64,000 nucleotides of DNA from Tepidimonas sediminis (lineage in GTDB: Bacteria; Pseudomonadota; Gammaproteobacteria; Burkholderiales; Burkholderiaceae_C), in the NCBI RefSeq assembly GCF_007556605.1, contig NZ_VJND01000003.1, forward strand, positions 62,001 to 126,000. The letters run 5' to 3'. Under the pieces are notes generated by a model. The model did not search any database, was not told the DNA's origin, and was given only the letters and a program-made list of their open reading frames with translations. This document shows positions 35,382 through 48,279 of the stretch, piece by piece. The first letter of the stretch is position 1. Each line of letters starts with the position of its first letter. The translations under genes were made by a program, and so were the position numbers.

Positions 35382-36097
35382 GCGCGCCGGCGCGCACCGC
35401 GCTGCCGTTCGACCTGATGCTGTTCGACCTGGACGGCACGCTGGTCGAGACGGCGCCGGAGATCGCCGACGCCGTCAACGACACGCTGACCGAGCTGGGC
35501 CTGCCGCCGGCGTCGCTGGAGCAGGTGACGCGCTGGATCGGCCACGGCACGCGCGAGCTGCTGGTGCAGGCGCTGGCCGCACGCCAGGGCCGCAGCGCCG
35601 ACGCCGTGCGCGGCGACCCCGGCTTCGCGGCGGCGGAGGCGGTGTTCCAGCGCCACTACGAGGCGCGCTGCGGCACGCGCAGCCACCCGTACCCGCGCGT
35701 CGTGGAGGCGCTGCAGGCGCTGCGCGCCGCCGGCGTGCGCCGGGTGGTCGTCACCAACAAGGAGGCGCGCTACACCGCCCGTGTGCTGCAGGCCCATGCG
35801 CTCGAATCCCTGTTCGACCGCGTCATCAGCGGCGACACGCTGCCCGTCAAGAAGCCCAACCCGCTGGCCGTGGCCGACAGCCTGTTACGCTATGGGGTTG
35901 ACCGCAGCCGCGCGCTGCTGGTGGGCGACTCCTCCATCGACGTGGCCACGGCACGCCATGCCGGCATCGCCGTCTGGTGCGTGCCGTACGGCTACAACAT
36001 GGGCGAGCCCATCGAGGCCTGCGGCCCGGACCGCGTGATCGCGGACTTCGGGGCGCTGATGCCGGCGGCGTTGCAGACGGCCGCGGTGGCGGGCTGA
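35378..36097 (+). CDS. cbbZ: Phosphoglycolate phosphatase (CBB operon copy)
   Basis: HAD phosphatase that removes 2-phosphoglycolate made by RuBisCO oxygenase activity. Motifs: [14 protein letters not shown] (catalytic aspartates about 15 and 17), [10 protein letters not shown], the lysine in VKKPNP and [15 protein letters not shown]. 239 residues. The GTG start at 35378 overlaps the transketolase stop by four bases (GTGA), showing translational coupling. A second homologue, gph, lies at 53867. Confidence 0.92.
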   Translation: MSAPARTALPFDLMLFDLDGTLVETAPEIADAVNDTLTELGLPPASLEQVTRWIGHGTRELLVQALAARQGRSADAVRGDPGFAAAEAVFQRHYEARCGTRSHPYPRVVEALQALRAAGVRRVVVTNKEARYTARVLQAHALESLFDRVISGDTLPVKKPNPLAVADSLLRYGVDRSRALLVGDSSIDVATARHAGIAVWCVPYGYNMGEPIEACGPDRVIADFGALMPAALQTAAVAG

Positions 36098-37186
<1,089 letters not shown>

Positions 37187-37268
37187 GGCTGGCGCTACCT
37201 GCTCGCCGCATGCTGTCGCCCTCGCGCGGTGGCCCGCCGGCCGCCGCGCCCCATGGAGCCCGAACCCG

Positions 37269-38474
37269 ATGGACTTCATCCGCTTTGCCGATCTGTGCGC
37301 CCAGGGCCAGGCCCGGGGCAAGCGCGTCTTCATCCGCGCCGACCTGAACGTGCCGCTGGCCTTCGAGGAAGGCGTGGCGCGCATCACCGAGGACACCCGC
37401 ATCCGCGCCTCCGTGCCGGCGATCCGCATGGCCCTGGAAGCTGGCGCGGGGGTCATGGTCACCTCGCACCTGGGCCGCCCGACCGAGGGCCAGCCCAAGC
37501 CCGAGGACACGCTCGCCCCGGTGGCCGAGCGCCTGAGCGAGCTGCTCGGCCAGCCGGTGCCGCTGATCCAGCGCTGGGTCGACGGCGGCTTCACGGTGGC
37601 GCCGGGTCAGGTGGTGCTGCTGGAGAACTGCCGCCTCAACAAGGGCGAGAAGAAGAACAGCCCCGAGCTGGCGCGCAAGATGGCTGCGCTGTGCGACATC
37701 TTCGTGCACGACGCCTTCGGTACCGCGCACCGCGCCGAGGCCAGCACCTACGGCATCGCCGAGCACGCGCCGGTGGCCTGCGCCGGGCCGCTGCTGGCCG
37801 CCGAGATCGACGCCATCACGCGCGCGCTGGAGCAGCCGGCGCGTCCGCTGGTGGCGATTGTGGCCGGCTCCAAGGTCTCCACCAAGCTGACCATCCTGCA
37901 GTCGCTGGCGCAGAAGGTCGACCGCCTGATCGTCGGCGGCGGCATCGCCAACACCTTCATGCTGGCCGCCGGCCTGCCGGTGGGCAGGAGCCTGGCCGAG
38001 CCCGACCTGGTCGGCGAGGCCAAGGCCGTCATCGAGGCGATGAAGGCGCGCGGCGCCGAGGTGCCGATTCCGGTCGACGTGGTCGTGGCGCCGGAGTTCA
38101 AGCCGGATGCGCCGGCCACCGTGAAGGCTGCTGCCGAGGTCGGCGCGGGCGACATGATCCTCGACATCGGCCCGCAGACGGCGGCGCAGCTGGCCGCGCT
38201 GCTGGAAAGCGCCGGCACCATCGTCTGGAACGGGCCGGTGGGCGTGTTCGAGTTTGCCGCGTTCGAGAACGGCACGCGCACGCTGGCGCAGGCCATCGCG
38301 CGCTCCAAGGCGTTCTCGATCGCCGGCGGCGGCGACACGCTGGCGGCGATCGCCAAGTACGGCATCGAGAAGGATGTCGGCTACATCTCCACCGGCGGCG
38401 GCGCCTTCCTGGAGGTGCTGGAGGGCAAGACCCTGCCGGCCTTCGAGATCCTGCAACGCCGCGCGCGCGGCTGA
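37269..38474 (+). CDS. cbbK: Phosphoglycerate kinase
   Basis: Phosphorylates 3-phosphoglycerate in the CBB cycle. RADLNVPL (about 24-31), [19 protein letters not shown], and the C-terminal nucleotide motif [10 protein letters not shown]. 401 residues, normal. The ATG at 37269 is chosen over longer in-frame extensions into the gap region because the family begins a few residues before the first strand. 82 bp separate it from cbbG. Confidence 0.95.
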   Translation: MDFIRFADLCAQGQARGKRVFIRADLNVPLAFEEGVARITEDTRIRASVPAIRMALEAGAGVMVTSHLGRPTEGQPKPEDTLAPVAERLSELLGQPVPLIQRWVDGGFTVAPGQVVLLENCRLNKGEKKNSPELARKMAALCDIFVHDAFGTAHRAEASTYGIAEHAPVACAGPLLAAEIDAITRALEQPARPLVAIVAGSKVSTKLTILQSLAQKVDRLIVGGGIANTFMLAAGLPVGRSLAEPDLVGEAKAVIEAMKARGAEVPIPVDVVVAPEFKPDAPATVKAAAEVGAGDMILDIGPQTAAQLAALLESAGTIVWNGPVGVFEFAAFENGTRTLAQAIARSKAFSIAGGGDTLAAIAKYGIEKDVGYISTGGGAFLEVLEGKTLPAFEILQRRARG

Positions 38475-38500
38475 TCCGCTTTTCCCCGAGGAGCAACGCC

Positions 38501-39568
38501 ATGGCATTGATCACCCTGCGTCAACTGCTGGACCACGCCGCCGAGCACGGCTACGGCGTGCCGGCCTTCAACGTCAACAACATGGAGCAGATCCACGCCA
38601 TCATGCAGGCGGCGGCGGCCACGCGCAGCCCCGTGATCCTGCAGGCCTCGGCGGGGGCGCGCTCCTACGCCGGCGAGCCGTTCCTGCGCCATCTGGTGCT
38701 GGCGGCGCTGGAGCAGTACCCGGACATCCCGATCTGCATGCACCAGGACCACGGCACCACCCCGGGCGTGTGCATGCGCTCGATCCAGTCCGGCTTCAGC
38801 TCGGTGATGATGGACGGCAGCCTGCGCGAAGATGGCAAGACCCCGTCCGACTACGAGTACAACGTGCGCGTCACCCGCACCGTGGTGGAGATGGCGCACG
38901 CCTGTGGCGTCTCGGTGGAGGGTGAGCTCGGCTGTCTGGGCAGCCTGGAGACCGGCAAGGCCGGCGAGGAGGACGGCGTCGGCGCCGAGGGCACGCTGGA
39001 TCACTCGATGCTGCTGACCGACCCGGACGAGGCGGCCGACTTCGTGCGCAAGACCCAGGTCGACGCGCTGGCCATCGCCATCGGCACCAGCCACGGTGCC
39101 TACAAGTTCTCGCAGAAGCCCACCGGCAAGGTGCTGCGCATCGACCGCGTCAAGGAGATCCACGCCCGCATCCCCAACGTCCACCTGGTGATGCACGGCA
39201 GCTCCAGCGTGCCGGAGGACTGGCTGGCCATCATCAACACCTACGGCGGTGACATGGGCACCACCTACGGCGTGCCGGTGGAGGAGATCGTCGAGGGCAT
39301 CAAGCATGGCGTGCGCAAGGTCAACATCGACACTGACCTGCGCATGGCCGCCACCGGCTCGATCCGCAAGTTCCTGGCCGAAAACCGGAAGGAATTCGAT
39401 CCGCGCAAGTTCCTGAAGGAAGCCACCAAGGCCATGAGCGGCATCTGCAAGGCGCGCTACGAGGCCTTCGGTTGCGCCGGCATGGCCGACCGCATCGGCA
39501 AGATCTACGGCCTGGAGGCGATGGCCAAGCGTTACGAGAAGGGCGAGCTGGCCGCACAGGTGGCCTGA
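38501..39568 (+). CDS. cbbA: Fructose-bisphosphate aldolase, class II
   Basis: Zn-dependent aldolase for fructose-1,6- and sedoheptulose-1,7-bisphosphate in the CBB cycle. Metal and substrate residues: [32 protein letters not shown], and [13 protein letters not shown]. 355 residues, the CbbA type common with autotrophic operons. GAGGAGC precedes the ATG by about 8 bases. Last gene of the second CBB arm; no pyruvate kinase gene sits between cbbK and cbbA as it does in some relatives. Confidence 0.95.
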   Translation: MALITLRQLLDHAAEHGYGVPAFNVNNMEQIHAIMQAAAATRSPVILQASAGARSYAGEPFLRHLVLAALEQYPDIPICMHQDHGTTPGVCMRSIQSGFSSVMMDGSLREDGKTPSDYEYNVRVTRTVVEMAHACGVSVEGELGCLGSLETGKAGEEDGVGAEGTLDHSMLLTDPDEAADFVRKTQVDALAIAIGTSHGAYKFSQKPTGKVLRIDRVKEIHARIPNVHLVMHGSSSVPEDWLAIINTYGGDMGTTYGVPVEEIVEGIKHGVRKVNIDTDLRMAATGSIRKFLAENRKEFDPRKFLKEATKAMSGICKARYEAFGCAGMADRIGKIYGLEAMAKRYEKGELAAQVA

Positions 39569-39637
39569 CCACCGTGCTGCGCCGGCCCGCGGTGCCCGCC
39601 GAGGCGACGGGTGCCGTCACGCCGCCGAACCGTGCGT

Positions 39638-39659
39638 ACCCCCGCCCGTCGGCGGGGGT
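39638..39659 (+). terminator. Hairpin downstream of cbbA
   Basis: A perfect 9-bp stem (39638-39646 and 39651-39659, loop CGTC) lies 70 bp after the cbbA stop. The following bases (CGTCATT) are only weakly T-rich, so this may be a terminator of moderate strength or an mRNA-stabilising stem at the end of the CBB operon. Confidence 0.5.
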
Positions 39660-39730
39660 CGTCATTGGCGGATACGGGGTTTGGCCGATGCCGGTGCACC
39701 GCCGCGCCGGAAACGGCGACAATTCGGCGC

Positions 39731-40444
39731 ATGATCCCGATCAAGACCGAATCGGCCTGGCGCGGCACGGCGGACTGCAAGGCCTGCGGCATCCGCGACA
39801 TGGTGCTGTTCGCCGACCTCAACGAGCAGGACTTCAACCTCATCCACGCGCCGATCGACGACCTGGTCTACGCCGCGGGCCAGACGCTGTACGCCGAAGC
39901 GGCGCCGGCGCACAGCGTCTTCACGCTGCGCAGCGGACTCATCAAGCTGGTGCGCAGTACCCCGGACGGGCGTCAGCGCGTGTTGCGCCTGCTGCGCCCG
40001 GGCGATGTCGTCGGCATCGAGGCACTGGCCGGTGCGCGCTACGACAGCGAGGCGGTGGCGCTGACCGAAGCGTCGGTGTGCCGCATCCCGGTGGAAGTGA
40101 TCCATCGCCTGGCACAGAACTCGCCGCGGCTGCACATGCGCCTGCTGCAGAAGTGGCAGGCGGCCCTGCGCGAGGCCGACGACTGGCTCGCCGCGCTCAA
40201 CTTCGGCAGCGCGCGCCAGCGCGTGGCCAACTTCGTCCTGAAGATGCGTCACGCCACCGACCCGCAGGTCGTCACGCTGTTTTCGCGCGAGGACATGGGC
40301 GCGATGATGGACCTGAAGCTGGAGACCGTCAGCCGCGAGATCAGCGCGATGGTCAAGGCCGGCATCCTGGAGCCGCTGGATCGCGTCGGCCGTCTCTACC
40401 GCATCGCCGACGAGACGGCGCTGCAGGCGCTGGTGACGGGTTGA
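39731..40444 (+). CDS. Crp/Fnr-family transcriptional regulator
   Basis: 237-residue regulator: a cyclic-nucleotide-like beta barrel (about 25-140) and a winged helix whose recognition helix reads ETVSREI (about 200), so the E-x-x-S-R contacts of FNR are kept and a TTGAT-N4-ATCAA-type site is likely. Only three cysteines are present (C16, C19, C117). Compared with E. coli FNR (C20, C23, C29, C122), the third N-terminal cysteine is missing, so a normal 4Fe-4S oxygen sensor is doubtful. It is 162 bp downstream of cbbA on the same strand and convergent with lapB. Confidence 0.85.
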   Translation: MIPIKTESAWRGTADCKACGIRDMVLFADLNEQDFNLIHAPIDDLVYAAGQTLYAEAAPAHSVFTLRSGLIKLVRSTPDGRQRVLRLLRPGDVVGIEALAGARYDSEAVALTEASVCRIPVEVIHRLAQNSPRLHMRLLQKWQAALREADDWLAALNFGSARQRVANFVLKMRHATDPQVVTLFSREDMGAMMDLKLETVSREISAMVKAGILEPLDRVGRLYRIADETALQALVTG

Positions 40445-40469
40445 CGCTCGGGCACCACCGGCCCTGCCG

Positions 40470-41618
40470 TCACAGCTCCTCGACGCGCTGCGGCGGGTAG
40501 GTGTCCCAGCCCTGGCAGCCCGGGCAGTGCCAGAAATATTGCCGCGCCTCGAAACCGCAGGCCGCGCAGCGGTAGCGCTTCAGCGGCTCGCAGGCCTGCT
40601 GCAGCGCGCGGCGTACCAGGGGTTCAGCCTCGTCGTCGCCCAGGGGCACGCCAGCCAGCCACAGGTTGGCCGCCACCAGCGACGGCGCCTGGCGCAGGTG
40701 CTCGACGTAGCGCCGCCGGGCGGCTGAGGCGTCGTCCTCCAGGCTGGCCAGCGCCTGTGTCACGTCCACTGACGGGGGGTGGCGCTGTGCCCATTCCTGC
40801 AGCAGCACGCGCACCTCGTCGCGGCATCCGGACGCGGCCGCCGCCTGCACCAGCGGATGGGCCACCAGCGGCACGTGGCTCGGCACGTGCCGCGCCAGCG
40901 CCAGCAGGGCCTGCAGCGCGCCGTCGGCCTGCCCCAGTGCCTGCCGCACCTCGGCCAGAGTCACCCACGCGCGCGCCGACTCGGGCGTGCGCTGCACCTG
41001 CGCCTCGAGCAGCGCCAGCGCCTCGCCGTGGCGTCCCTGGCGCTGCAGCGCGGCGGCCTGCTCGCAGACGTGATGGGCGCGGCGCAGGCGAAAGCTGCCG
41101 TGCTCGCCGCCGTCCAGCGTCTCGGCCATCGCGGCCGCGCGCGCCCAGTCGCGCCCACGCTCGTACACGTGCAGCAGCGCCAGGCGCGCGTCGGCATCGA
41201 AGCGCGTGCCCAGCAGCGCGCTGAAGGCCGCCTCGGCGCGGTCCAGCAGACCGGCCTTGAGAAAGTCGTGGGCCAGCGCGTGCTGCGCGCGCTCGCGCTC
41301 GGCCGCGCTGAGATCGGCGCGCGCCAGCAGGTGCTCGTGCACGCGCACGGCGCGCTCGTAATCGCCGCGGCGACGGAACAGACCGCCCAGCGCGAAGTAC
41401 AGCTCGGCGGCGTCCGGGTCGTGCCGCACCGCTTCGACGAAGGCATCGATGGCCTGGTCCTGCTGCTCGTTGAGCAGGTGATGCAGGCCGCGGAAGTAGG
41501 CGCGCGGCGCGCGCCGGCCTTCCAGCCGCCACTGGCGCAGGTCCAGGCGCGAGGCCAGCCAGCCCAACCCGAAGGCCACCGGCAGCGCCCACAGCAGCCA
41601 GCTCAGGTCAAACGGCAT
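40470..41618 (-). CDS. lapB: LapB (YciM), lipopolysaccharide assembly TPR protein
   Basis: 382-residue inner-membrane-anchored protein that regulates LPS synthesis by guiding LpxC to FtsH. One N-terminal membrane helix (LSWLLWALPVAFGLGWLAS), TPR repeats (about 35-320) and a C-terminal rubredoxin-like metal site CAAC...CPGC (about 355-373). It overlaps the lapA 3' end by 11 bp, as is typical of the lapAB pair. Confidence 0.93.
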   Translation of the reverse strand: MPFDLSWLLWALPVAFGLGWLASRLDLRQWRLEGRRAPRAYFRGLHHLLNEQQDQAIDAFVEAVRHDPDAAELYFALGGLFRRRGDYERAVRVHEHLLARADLSAAERERAQHALAHDFLKAGLLDRAEAAFSALLGTRFDADARLALLHVYERGRDWARAAAMAETLDGGEHGSFRLRRAHHVCEQAAALQRQGRHGEALALLEAQVQRTPESARAWVTLAEVRQALGQADGALQALLALARHVPSHVPLVAHPLVQAAAASGCRDEVRVLLQEWAQRHPPSVDVTQALASLEDDASAARRRYVEHLRQAPSLVAANLWLAGVPLGDDEAEPLVRRALQQACEPLKRYRCAACGFEARQYFWHCPGCQGWDTYPPQRVEEL

Positions 41619-41904
41619 CGGGCCAGTCCGTGGCGTGGGCGGCGCCGGTGGCCGGCGGGGTGGAGGCGGCGGGGCTGGCGGAGTCGCGCCGTGCCTGGCG
41701 TCGCGCGCGCCACCACAGCGGCGTCATGACCGCCATGCCGAGCAGCACCCCCAGCAGCAGGACGACCAGCAGCACCAGCGCCAGCGGCCCCTGCCACTGG
41801 GTGCCGAACAGGCCGTGCACCACCACCGGCGCGGTGTTGTTGAGCGCCAGCGCAAAGATCAGCAGGAAGAAGGCGGCGCGCAGCAGCCAGGCAAGCACTT
41901 TCAT
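41608..41904 (-). CDS. lapA: LapA family (DUF1049) inner-membrane protein
   Basis: 98-residue protein with two hydrophobic segments (VLAWLLRAAFFLLIFALAL and LALVLLVVLLLGVLLGMAV), matching LapA/YciS, the partner of LapB. The tail is Ser/Ala/Pro-rich. The ATG at 41904 overlaps the ihfB stop (ATGA), and its end overlaps lapB, so the three genes are coupled. Confidence 0.9.
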   Translation of the reverse strand: MKVLAWLLRAAFFLLIFALALNNTAPVVVHGLFGTQWQGPLALVLLVVLLLGVLLGMAVMTPLWWRARRQARRDSASPAASTPPATGAAHATDWPDAV

Positions 41905-42203
41905 GGGGTGGTGGCACCGGCCGCGGCGCCGTCGACCGCGTCGCGCAGCGCCTTGCCGGGCTTGAAGTGCACCGTGCGCCGTTCGGGCACCTCCACCGCC
42001 GCGCCGGTGCGCGGGTTGCGCGCCTGCCGCGGCCGGCGCTGGTGGACGCTGAAGCTGCCGAAGCCGCGCAGCTCGATGCGCTGACCGGCGGCCAGCGCGG
42101 CGGCCATCGTCTCGAGGATGGTCATCACGGCGGCCTGGGCGTCGGCCTCCGTCAGGTGCGGGTAGCGCTCGGCCAGCGCGTCGAACAGGTCGCTGCGGTT
42201 CAT
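41901..42203 (-). CDS. ihfB: Integration host factor subunit beta
   Basis: DNA-bending subunit of IHF. 100 residues: MNRSDLFDALAERYPHLTEADAQAAV, RIELRGFGSFSVHQRRPRQARNPRTG, and VPERRTVHFKPGKALRDAV, with the minor-groove arm containing RNPRTG. It sits between rpsA and lapA as in other proteobacteria, but a terminator (42255-42296) lies between it and rpsA. Confidence 0.95.
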   Translation of the reverse strand: MNRSDLFDALAERYPHLTEADAQAAVMTILETMAAALAAGQRIELRGFGSFSVHQRRPRQARNPRTGAAVEVPERRTVHFKPGKALRDAVDGAAAGATTP

Positions 42204-42254
42204 GCGACGATTATGCCCAAGCGCGGGCGGACGCGGCGCCCCGGTGGTGTCCCC

Positions 42255-42296
42255 AAAAAGCAAGATCCGCCGGGCCGGCGGGCCGCGGCGGGTCTT
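42255..42296 (-). terminator. Rho-independent terminator downstream of rpsA
   Basis: An 11-bp stem with one mismatch (42262-42272 pairing with 42286-42296) is followed on the minus strand by GCTTTTT (plus-strand A run 42255-42259). It lies about 58 bp past the rpsA stop and 52 bp before the ihfB start, so much of the rpsA transcript should end here. Confidence 0.75.
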
Positions 42297-42353
42297 GGCT
42301 CGGGCGAGGCAGGCCCGCCCCGGGCGGGGACGGAAGCCGACCCCGGCGGGCGG

Positions 42354-44036
<1,683 letters not shown>

Positions 44037-44197
44037 GAAATTTCCTGTGGCAGACCGCCGCGCCCGGGACGGCCGGCGGGACGGGTTGACACCCGGCGCG
44101 TGGCGCGGGTGGTTGGGTTGACGAACCCTCGGGCGTGCGCGGCGCGGAAAGCCGCGGCGGCGCCCTCGGGGCCTGCAACGGTTGGCCGCGCGAAGCC

Positions 44198-46228
44198 TCA
44201 GGCTTCGAACGGCCGGCGCTGCGCCCACCAACCCAGCACCGTCTCGACCGACTCCTCGATCGTCTGGTGCGTGTTGTCAAGCGCCAGCGCATCCTCGGCC
44301 GCCGCAAGCGGCGCCACGCTGCGTGCACGGTCGCGCGCATCGCGGGCCTCAAGCTCGGCCAAAAGACTTTCAATGCTAGCATGTTCGTTGCGTGCGCGCA
44401 ACTGTTCGTGGCGCCGTTGGGCGCGCGCACGCGCGCTGGCGGTCAGGAACACCTTGAGCGCCGCGTCCGGAAACACCACCGTGCCCATGTCGCGCCCGTC
44501 GGCCACCAGCCCCGGCAAGCGGCGGAAGGCCCGCTGCAGCGCCAACAGCCCGGCGCGCACGGCGGGGATCGCCGATACGCGCGAGGCCGCCGCGCCGGCC
44601 TCCTCGCTGCGCAGTTCGGCGGTGACGTCCTCCTGCCCGAGCCATACGCGCCCGCCGTCGAAGCGCGCCGGCAGCGTGCGCGCCAGCTCCCCCAGCCGCG
44701 CCTGCACCGCCTCGTCCTGCAGCGCCGCGGCGTCGGTCGGCACGCCGGCGCGCGCCGCCGCCAGCCCCACCAGCCGGTACAGCGCGCCGGAGTCCAGCAC
44801 GTGGTAGCCGAGCCGGCGCGCCAGCGCCGACGCCAGCGTCCCCTTGCCGGAGGCGCTGGGGCCGTCGATGCAGATCACCGGGATGTCGGCGGGGTCGGCC
44901 TCGACCACCTGCCACAGGGTTTCGAAGTAGTCCGGAAAGGTCTTGGCGACGCACTTGGGGTCGAGGATGCGCACCGGACGGCGCGCCGGGTTGAACGCCG
45001 CCAGCGACCCGCACATCGCCATGCGGTGATCGTCGTAGGTGTGCAGCGCCGCGGCGCGCCAGCCGTCGGCCGGCAGCGGGTGCACGCGCAGCCAGTCCGG
45101 CCCTTCCTCGACGGTGGCGCCGAGCCGTCGCAGTTCGGTGGCCATGGCGGCGATGCGGTCGGTCTCCTTGACGCGCCAGCTGCCGATGCCGCGAAGGGTG
45201 CTCGCGCCGTCGGCGTAGAGCGCCATGACCGCCAGCGTCATCGCCGCGTCCGGAATGGCGTTGCAGTCCAGCTCCAGCGCGCGCAGCGGCCAGGCGCCGC
45301 GGCGCACGTGCAGCCGGTTGGCTTCGCCTTCCACCTCCGCGCCCATCGCGCGCGCGGCCTCGGCGAACGCCACGTCGCCCTGGATCGAGGCCAGCCCCAC
45401 GCCCTCGATCGTCACCGGTTGCGCCGTGGCCGCCAGCGCCCCGGCGGCGATGAAGTAGCTCGCCGCCGAGGCGTCGCCCTCGACGTGCACCTCGCCCGGG
45501 GTGGCGTAGCGCGCGCCGGCCGGGATGGTGAAGCGGCGCCAGCCATCGCGCTGCACCGCCACGCCGAAGCGCGCCAGCAGCTTCAGTGTCATCGCGACGT
45601 AGGGCTTGGAGATCAGCTCGCCGCTGACCTCCACCACGATCGGCTGCGCCTGCGCCACCAGTGGCAGCGCCAGCAGCAGCGCCGTCAGGAACTGGCTGGA
45701 GACGTCGCCGCGCACCCGGATCGGCGCCTCCAGACGCAGCGTTGCCGGCCCGTGCACGCGCAGCGGCGGGTAGCCCTCCTGCCCCAGGTACGCGACGTCG
45801 GCGCCGAGCTGGCGCAGCGCCTCGACCAGGTCGCCGATCGGCCGCTCGTGCATGCGCGCCACGCCGCGCAGTTCGAAGCTGCCACCCTCGCGCGCGGCCA
45901 GCAGCGCCAGCGCCGCCGTCAGCGGCCGCATCGCGGTGCCGGCGTTGCCGAGGAACAGCGCCGCCTGCCGCACCGGCAGCCGCCCGCCGAGGCCCGTCAC
46001 CGCCACCGTGGTGGCGTCGAGCCGCTCGAGACCGCAGCCCAGCGTCTGCAGCGCCTGCAGCATCACGCGCGTGTCGTCCGAATCCAGCAGGTCGCGCACG
46101 ACGGTGCGGCCGGCGCTGAGCGCCGCCAGCAGCAGCACGCGGTTGGAAATGCTCTTGGAGCCGGGCAGGCGCACGGTGCCGCCGGCGCGGCGCAGGGGGG
46201 GCAGGTCGAGAAAGGGGATGTCGTACAT
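44198..46228 (-). CDS. aroA-cmk: Bifunctional EPSP synthase / cytidylate kinase
   Basis: 676-residue fusion. Residues 1 to about 440 are 3-phosphoshikimate 1-carboxyvinyltransferase ([51 protein letters not shown]). Residues about 447-676 are CMP kinase ([19 protein letters not shown] with the P-loop, then [21 protein letters not shown]). The junction reads ...[18 protein letters not shown] with no stop or frameshift. In most bacteria these are separate genes; the fused form is known in Burkholderiales. It joins the shikimate pathway to CTP supply, with tyrA 8 bp upstream. Confidence 0.93.
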   Translation of the reverse strand: MYDIPFLDLPPLRRAGGTVRLPGSKSISNRVLLLAALSAGRTVVRDLLDSDDTRVMLQALQTLGCGLERLDATTVAVTGLGGRLPVRQAALFLGNAGTAMRPLTAALALLAAREGGSFELRGVARMHERPIGDLVEALRQLGADVAYLGQEGYPPLRVHGPATLRLEAPIRVRGDVSSQFLTALLLALPLVAQAQPIVVEVSGELISKPYVAMTLKLLARFGVAVQRDGWRRFTIPAGARYATPGEVHVEGDASAASYFIAAGALAATAQPVTIEGVGLASIQGDVAFAEAARAMGAEVEGEANRLHVRRGAWPLRALELDCNAIPDAAMTLAVMALYADGASTLRGIGSWRVKETDRIAAMATELRRLGATVEEGPDWLRVHPLPADGWRAAALHTYDDHRMAMCGSLAAFNPARRPVRILDPKCVAKTFPDYFETLWQVVEADPADIPVICIDGPSASGKGTLASALARRLGYHVLDSGALYRLVGLAAARAGVPTDAAALQDEAVQARLGELARTLPARFDGGRVWLGQEDVTAELRSEEAGAAASRVSAIPAVRAGLLALQRAFRRLPGLVADGRDMGTVVFPDAALKVFLTASARARAQRRHEQLRARNEHASIESLLAELEARDARDRARSVAPLAAAEDALALDNTHQTIEESVETVLGWWAQRRPFEA

Positions 46229-46236
46229 CGGCTCGA

Positions 46237-47136
46237 TCAGGGACTGGGGGGCGCGCCGGCCGGCGCCCAGGCGCGGCGCGCGCGGCTGGCCGCCTCGATC
46301 AGCCGCTGCAGCCGCGCCGGCTCGTCCAGCGCCGCCTCGAAGGCGTCCAGCGCGGCGCGAAACGCCGCCGCCTGCGCGCGCACCTCGGCGGCGTTGGCGT
46401 GCAGGATGTCGCGCCAGACCTCGGGGTCGCTGGCGGCGATGCGCGTGAAGTCGCGAAACCCCGGGCCAGCCAGCGCCAGGAAGCGCCCTCCATCGGGCTG
46501 CTGTGCCAGCGCGTGCATGGCGGCGAACGCCAGCAGGTGCGGCAGGTGGCTGACCGCCGCCAGCGCCGCGTCGTGCTCGTGCGGGCTCATCGCGTGCACG
46601 CGCGCCCCGAGCGCCTGCCACAGTGTCCGCGCGCGCCGCTGCGCGTCGGCGGCGGTTTGCGGCAGCGGCGTCAGGATCACCGGCGCGCCGCGGTAGAGGT
46701 CGGCGCAGGCGTGCTCGACGCCTGCCTTTTCCTTGCCGGCGATCGGGTGCGCCGGCACGAAGCGCGCCAGGCGCCGCGCGTCCAGCGCCGCGCGCGCCGC
46801 GGCCACGACGTCGGCCTTGGTGGAACCGACGTCCATCAGCAACGTGTCGTCGGCCAGCGCCGGGGCGAGCGCGCGCAGCGTCGCTTCCGTGGCGGCCACC
46901 GGCACCGCCAGCAGCACCACGTCGGCGCCGCGTGCGGCAGCCGCGGGGTCGTCGGTGGCTTCGTCCGCCACCCCCCGCGCCGCGGCGCGCGTCCGTGCCT
47001 CGGGCGAACGCGCCACCCCCACCACGTGACGCACCAGCCCCGCGGCGCGCAGCGCCAGCGCGAACGAGCCGCCCATCAGACCGCAGCCGATGACGGCCAG
47101 GCGCTGCACCGGCTCGGGGGGGGACGCCGTGCTCAT
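46237..47136 (-). CDS. tyrA: Prephenate dehydrogenase
   Basis: 299-residue NAD-dependent enzyme of tyrosine synthesis. N-terminal Rossmann motif [16 protein letters not shown] (15-30), [17 protein letters not shown] with the catalytic histidine, and [10 protein letters not shown]. The ATG at 47136 overlaps the pheA stop (ATGA). No chorismate mutase domain is fused. Confidence 0.93.
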   Translation of the reverse strand: MSTASPPEPVQRLAVIGCGLMGGSFALALRAAGLVRHVVGVARSPEARTRAAARGVADEATDDPAAAARGADVVLLAVPVAATEATLRALAPALADDTLLMDVGSTKADVVAAARAALDARRLARFVPAHPIAGKEKAGVEHACADLYRGAPVILTPLPQTAADAQRRARTLWQALGARVHAMSPHEHDAALAAVSHLPHLLAFAAMHALAQQPDGGRFLALAGPGFRDFTRIAASDPEVWRDILHANAAEVRAQAAAFRAALDAFEAALDEPARLQRLIEAASRARRAWAPAGAPPSP

Positions 47137-48263
47137 GTCTCCGACACCGGATAGGCGCCCAGCATCTTGTAGAACGCGCACAGCCCCTGCAGCTCCTGCA
47201 GCGCCGCGCCGACGTGCGGCTGCGACGGATGGCCGGCGATGTCGATGTAGAAGTAGTACTCCCACTGCCCCGATTTGGCCGGGCGCGACTCGAAGCGCGT
47301 CATCGAGACACCGTGCTCCTTCAGGGGTTTGAGCAGGTCGTGCACGGCGCCGGGACGGTTCGGTACCGACACGACGATGCTGGTGCAGTCGCGCCCGCTC
47401 GGACCGGGCATGGCCATCGTCTGCGGCAGGCAGATGATGGCAAAGCGCGTGCGGTTGTAGGCTTCGTCCTGAATCGCGTGCGCGACGATGTGCAGCGCGT
47501 ATTGCGCCGCGGCACGCTCGCTGGCCAGCGCCGCCCACGCCGGGTTGGTGGTGGCAAGCCGCGCCCCTTCGGCGTTGCTGGCCACGGCGCGCCGTTCGGC
47601 GTGCGGCAGGTGGGTCGACAGCCAGCCCTGGCACTGCGCCAGGGCCTGCGGGTGTGCCATCACCACCTCGATGCCCTCCAGGCTCGGCACCTGGCGCAGC
47701 AGGTTGTGGCGCACCAGCAGGCTGACCTCCCCGACGATGTGCACCGGCGAGCGCAGGAACAGGTCGAGCGAGCGCGCCACCACGCCCTCGGTGGAGTTCT
47801 CGACGCCGACGACGCCGAACTGGGCGGTGCCCGCCGCGGTGGCGTGGAAGACCTCGTCGAAGCTCGGACAGTGGATCAGCTCGGCGGCGCTGCCGAAGTA
47901 TTCGATCGCGGCCTGCTCGCAGAACGTCCCCTCGGGGCCGAGCACGGCCACGCGCATCGGCGCCTCCAGCGCCAGGCACGCCGACATGATCTCGCGCCAG
48001 ATCGCCGCCACGTGCCGGTTGTGCAGCGGGCCCGGGTTGGCGGCCTCGATGTTGGCGATCACCTGCGCGACGCGGTCGGGGCGAAAGAACGGCGAACCCT
48101 CGGCGCGCTTGACCTCGCCGACCCGTTGCGCGATGCGCGCGCGCTCGTTGAGCAGGCGCAGCAGCTCGCGGTCGATGGCGTCGATCTGGTCGCGCAGCGC
48201 GCGCAGCGCCGGGCTGGCCTGCGGCTGCGGGGAGGCGGCGAGGGAGGGGGAGGGCGTGGTCAT
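47133..48263 (-). CDS. pheA: Bifunctional chorismate mutase / prephenate dehydratase
   Basis: Two-step enzyme of phenylalanine synthesis. Domains: AroQ-type chorismate mutase (about 15-95; [31 protein letters not shown]), prephenate dehydratase (about 100-280; [28 protein letters not shown]), and a C-terminal ACT domain with the feedback motif TRFESRPAK. 376 residues. The start at 48263 is chosen because GGAG lies 9-13 bases before it; an ATG at 48278 would add MESAR. It lies 16 bp after serC. Confidence 0.92.
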   Translation of the reverse strand: MTTPSPSLAASPQPQASPALRALRDQIDAIDRELLRLLNERARIAQRVGEVKRAEGSPFFRPDRVAQVIANIEAANPGPLHNRHVAAIWREIMSACLALEAPMRVAVLGPEGTFCEQAAIEYFGSAAELIHCPSFDEVFHATAAGTAQFGVVGVENSTEGVVARSLDLFLRSPVHIVGEVSLLVRHNLLRQVPSLEGIEVVMAHPQALAQCQGWLSTHLPHAERRAVASNAEGARLATTNPAWAALASERAAAQYALHIVAHAIQDEAYNRTRFAIICLPQTMAMPGPSGRDCTSIVVSVPNRPGAVHDLLKPLKEHGVSMTRFESRPAKSGQWEYYFYIDIAGHPSQPHVGAALQELQGLCAFYKMLGAYPVSET

Positions 48264-48279
48264 CCGCGCGGACTCCATC

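Noticed and set aside
44135-46696. Long plus-strand frame opposite aroA-cmk
   Set aside because: Composition is Arg/His/Gln-rich antisense; AroA and Cmk motifs are continuous on the minus strand.
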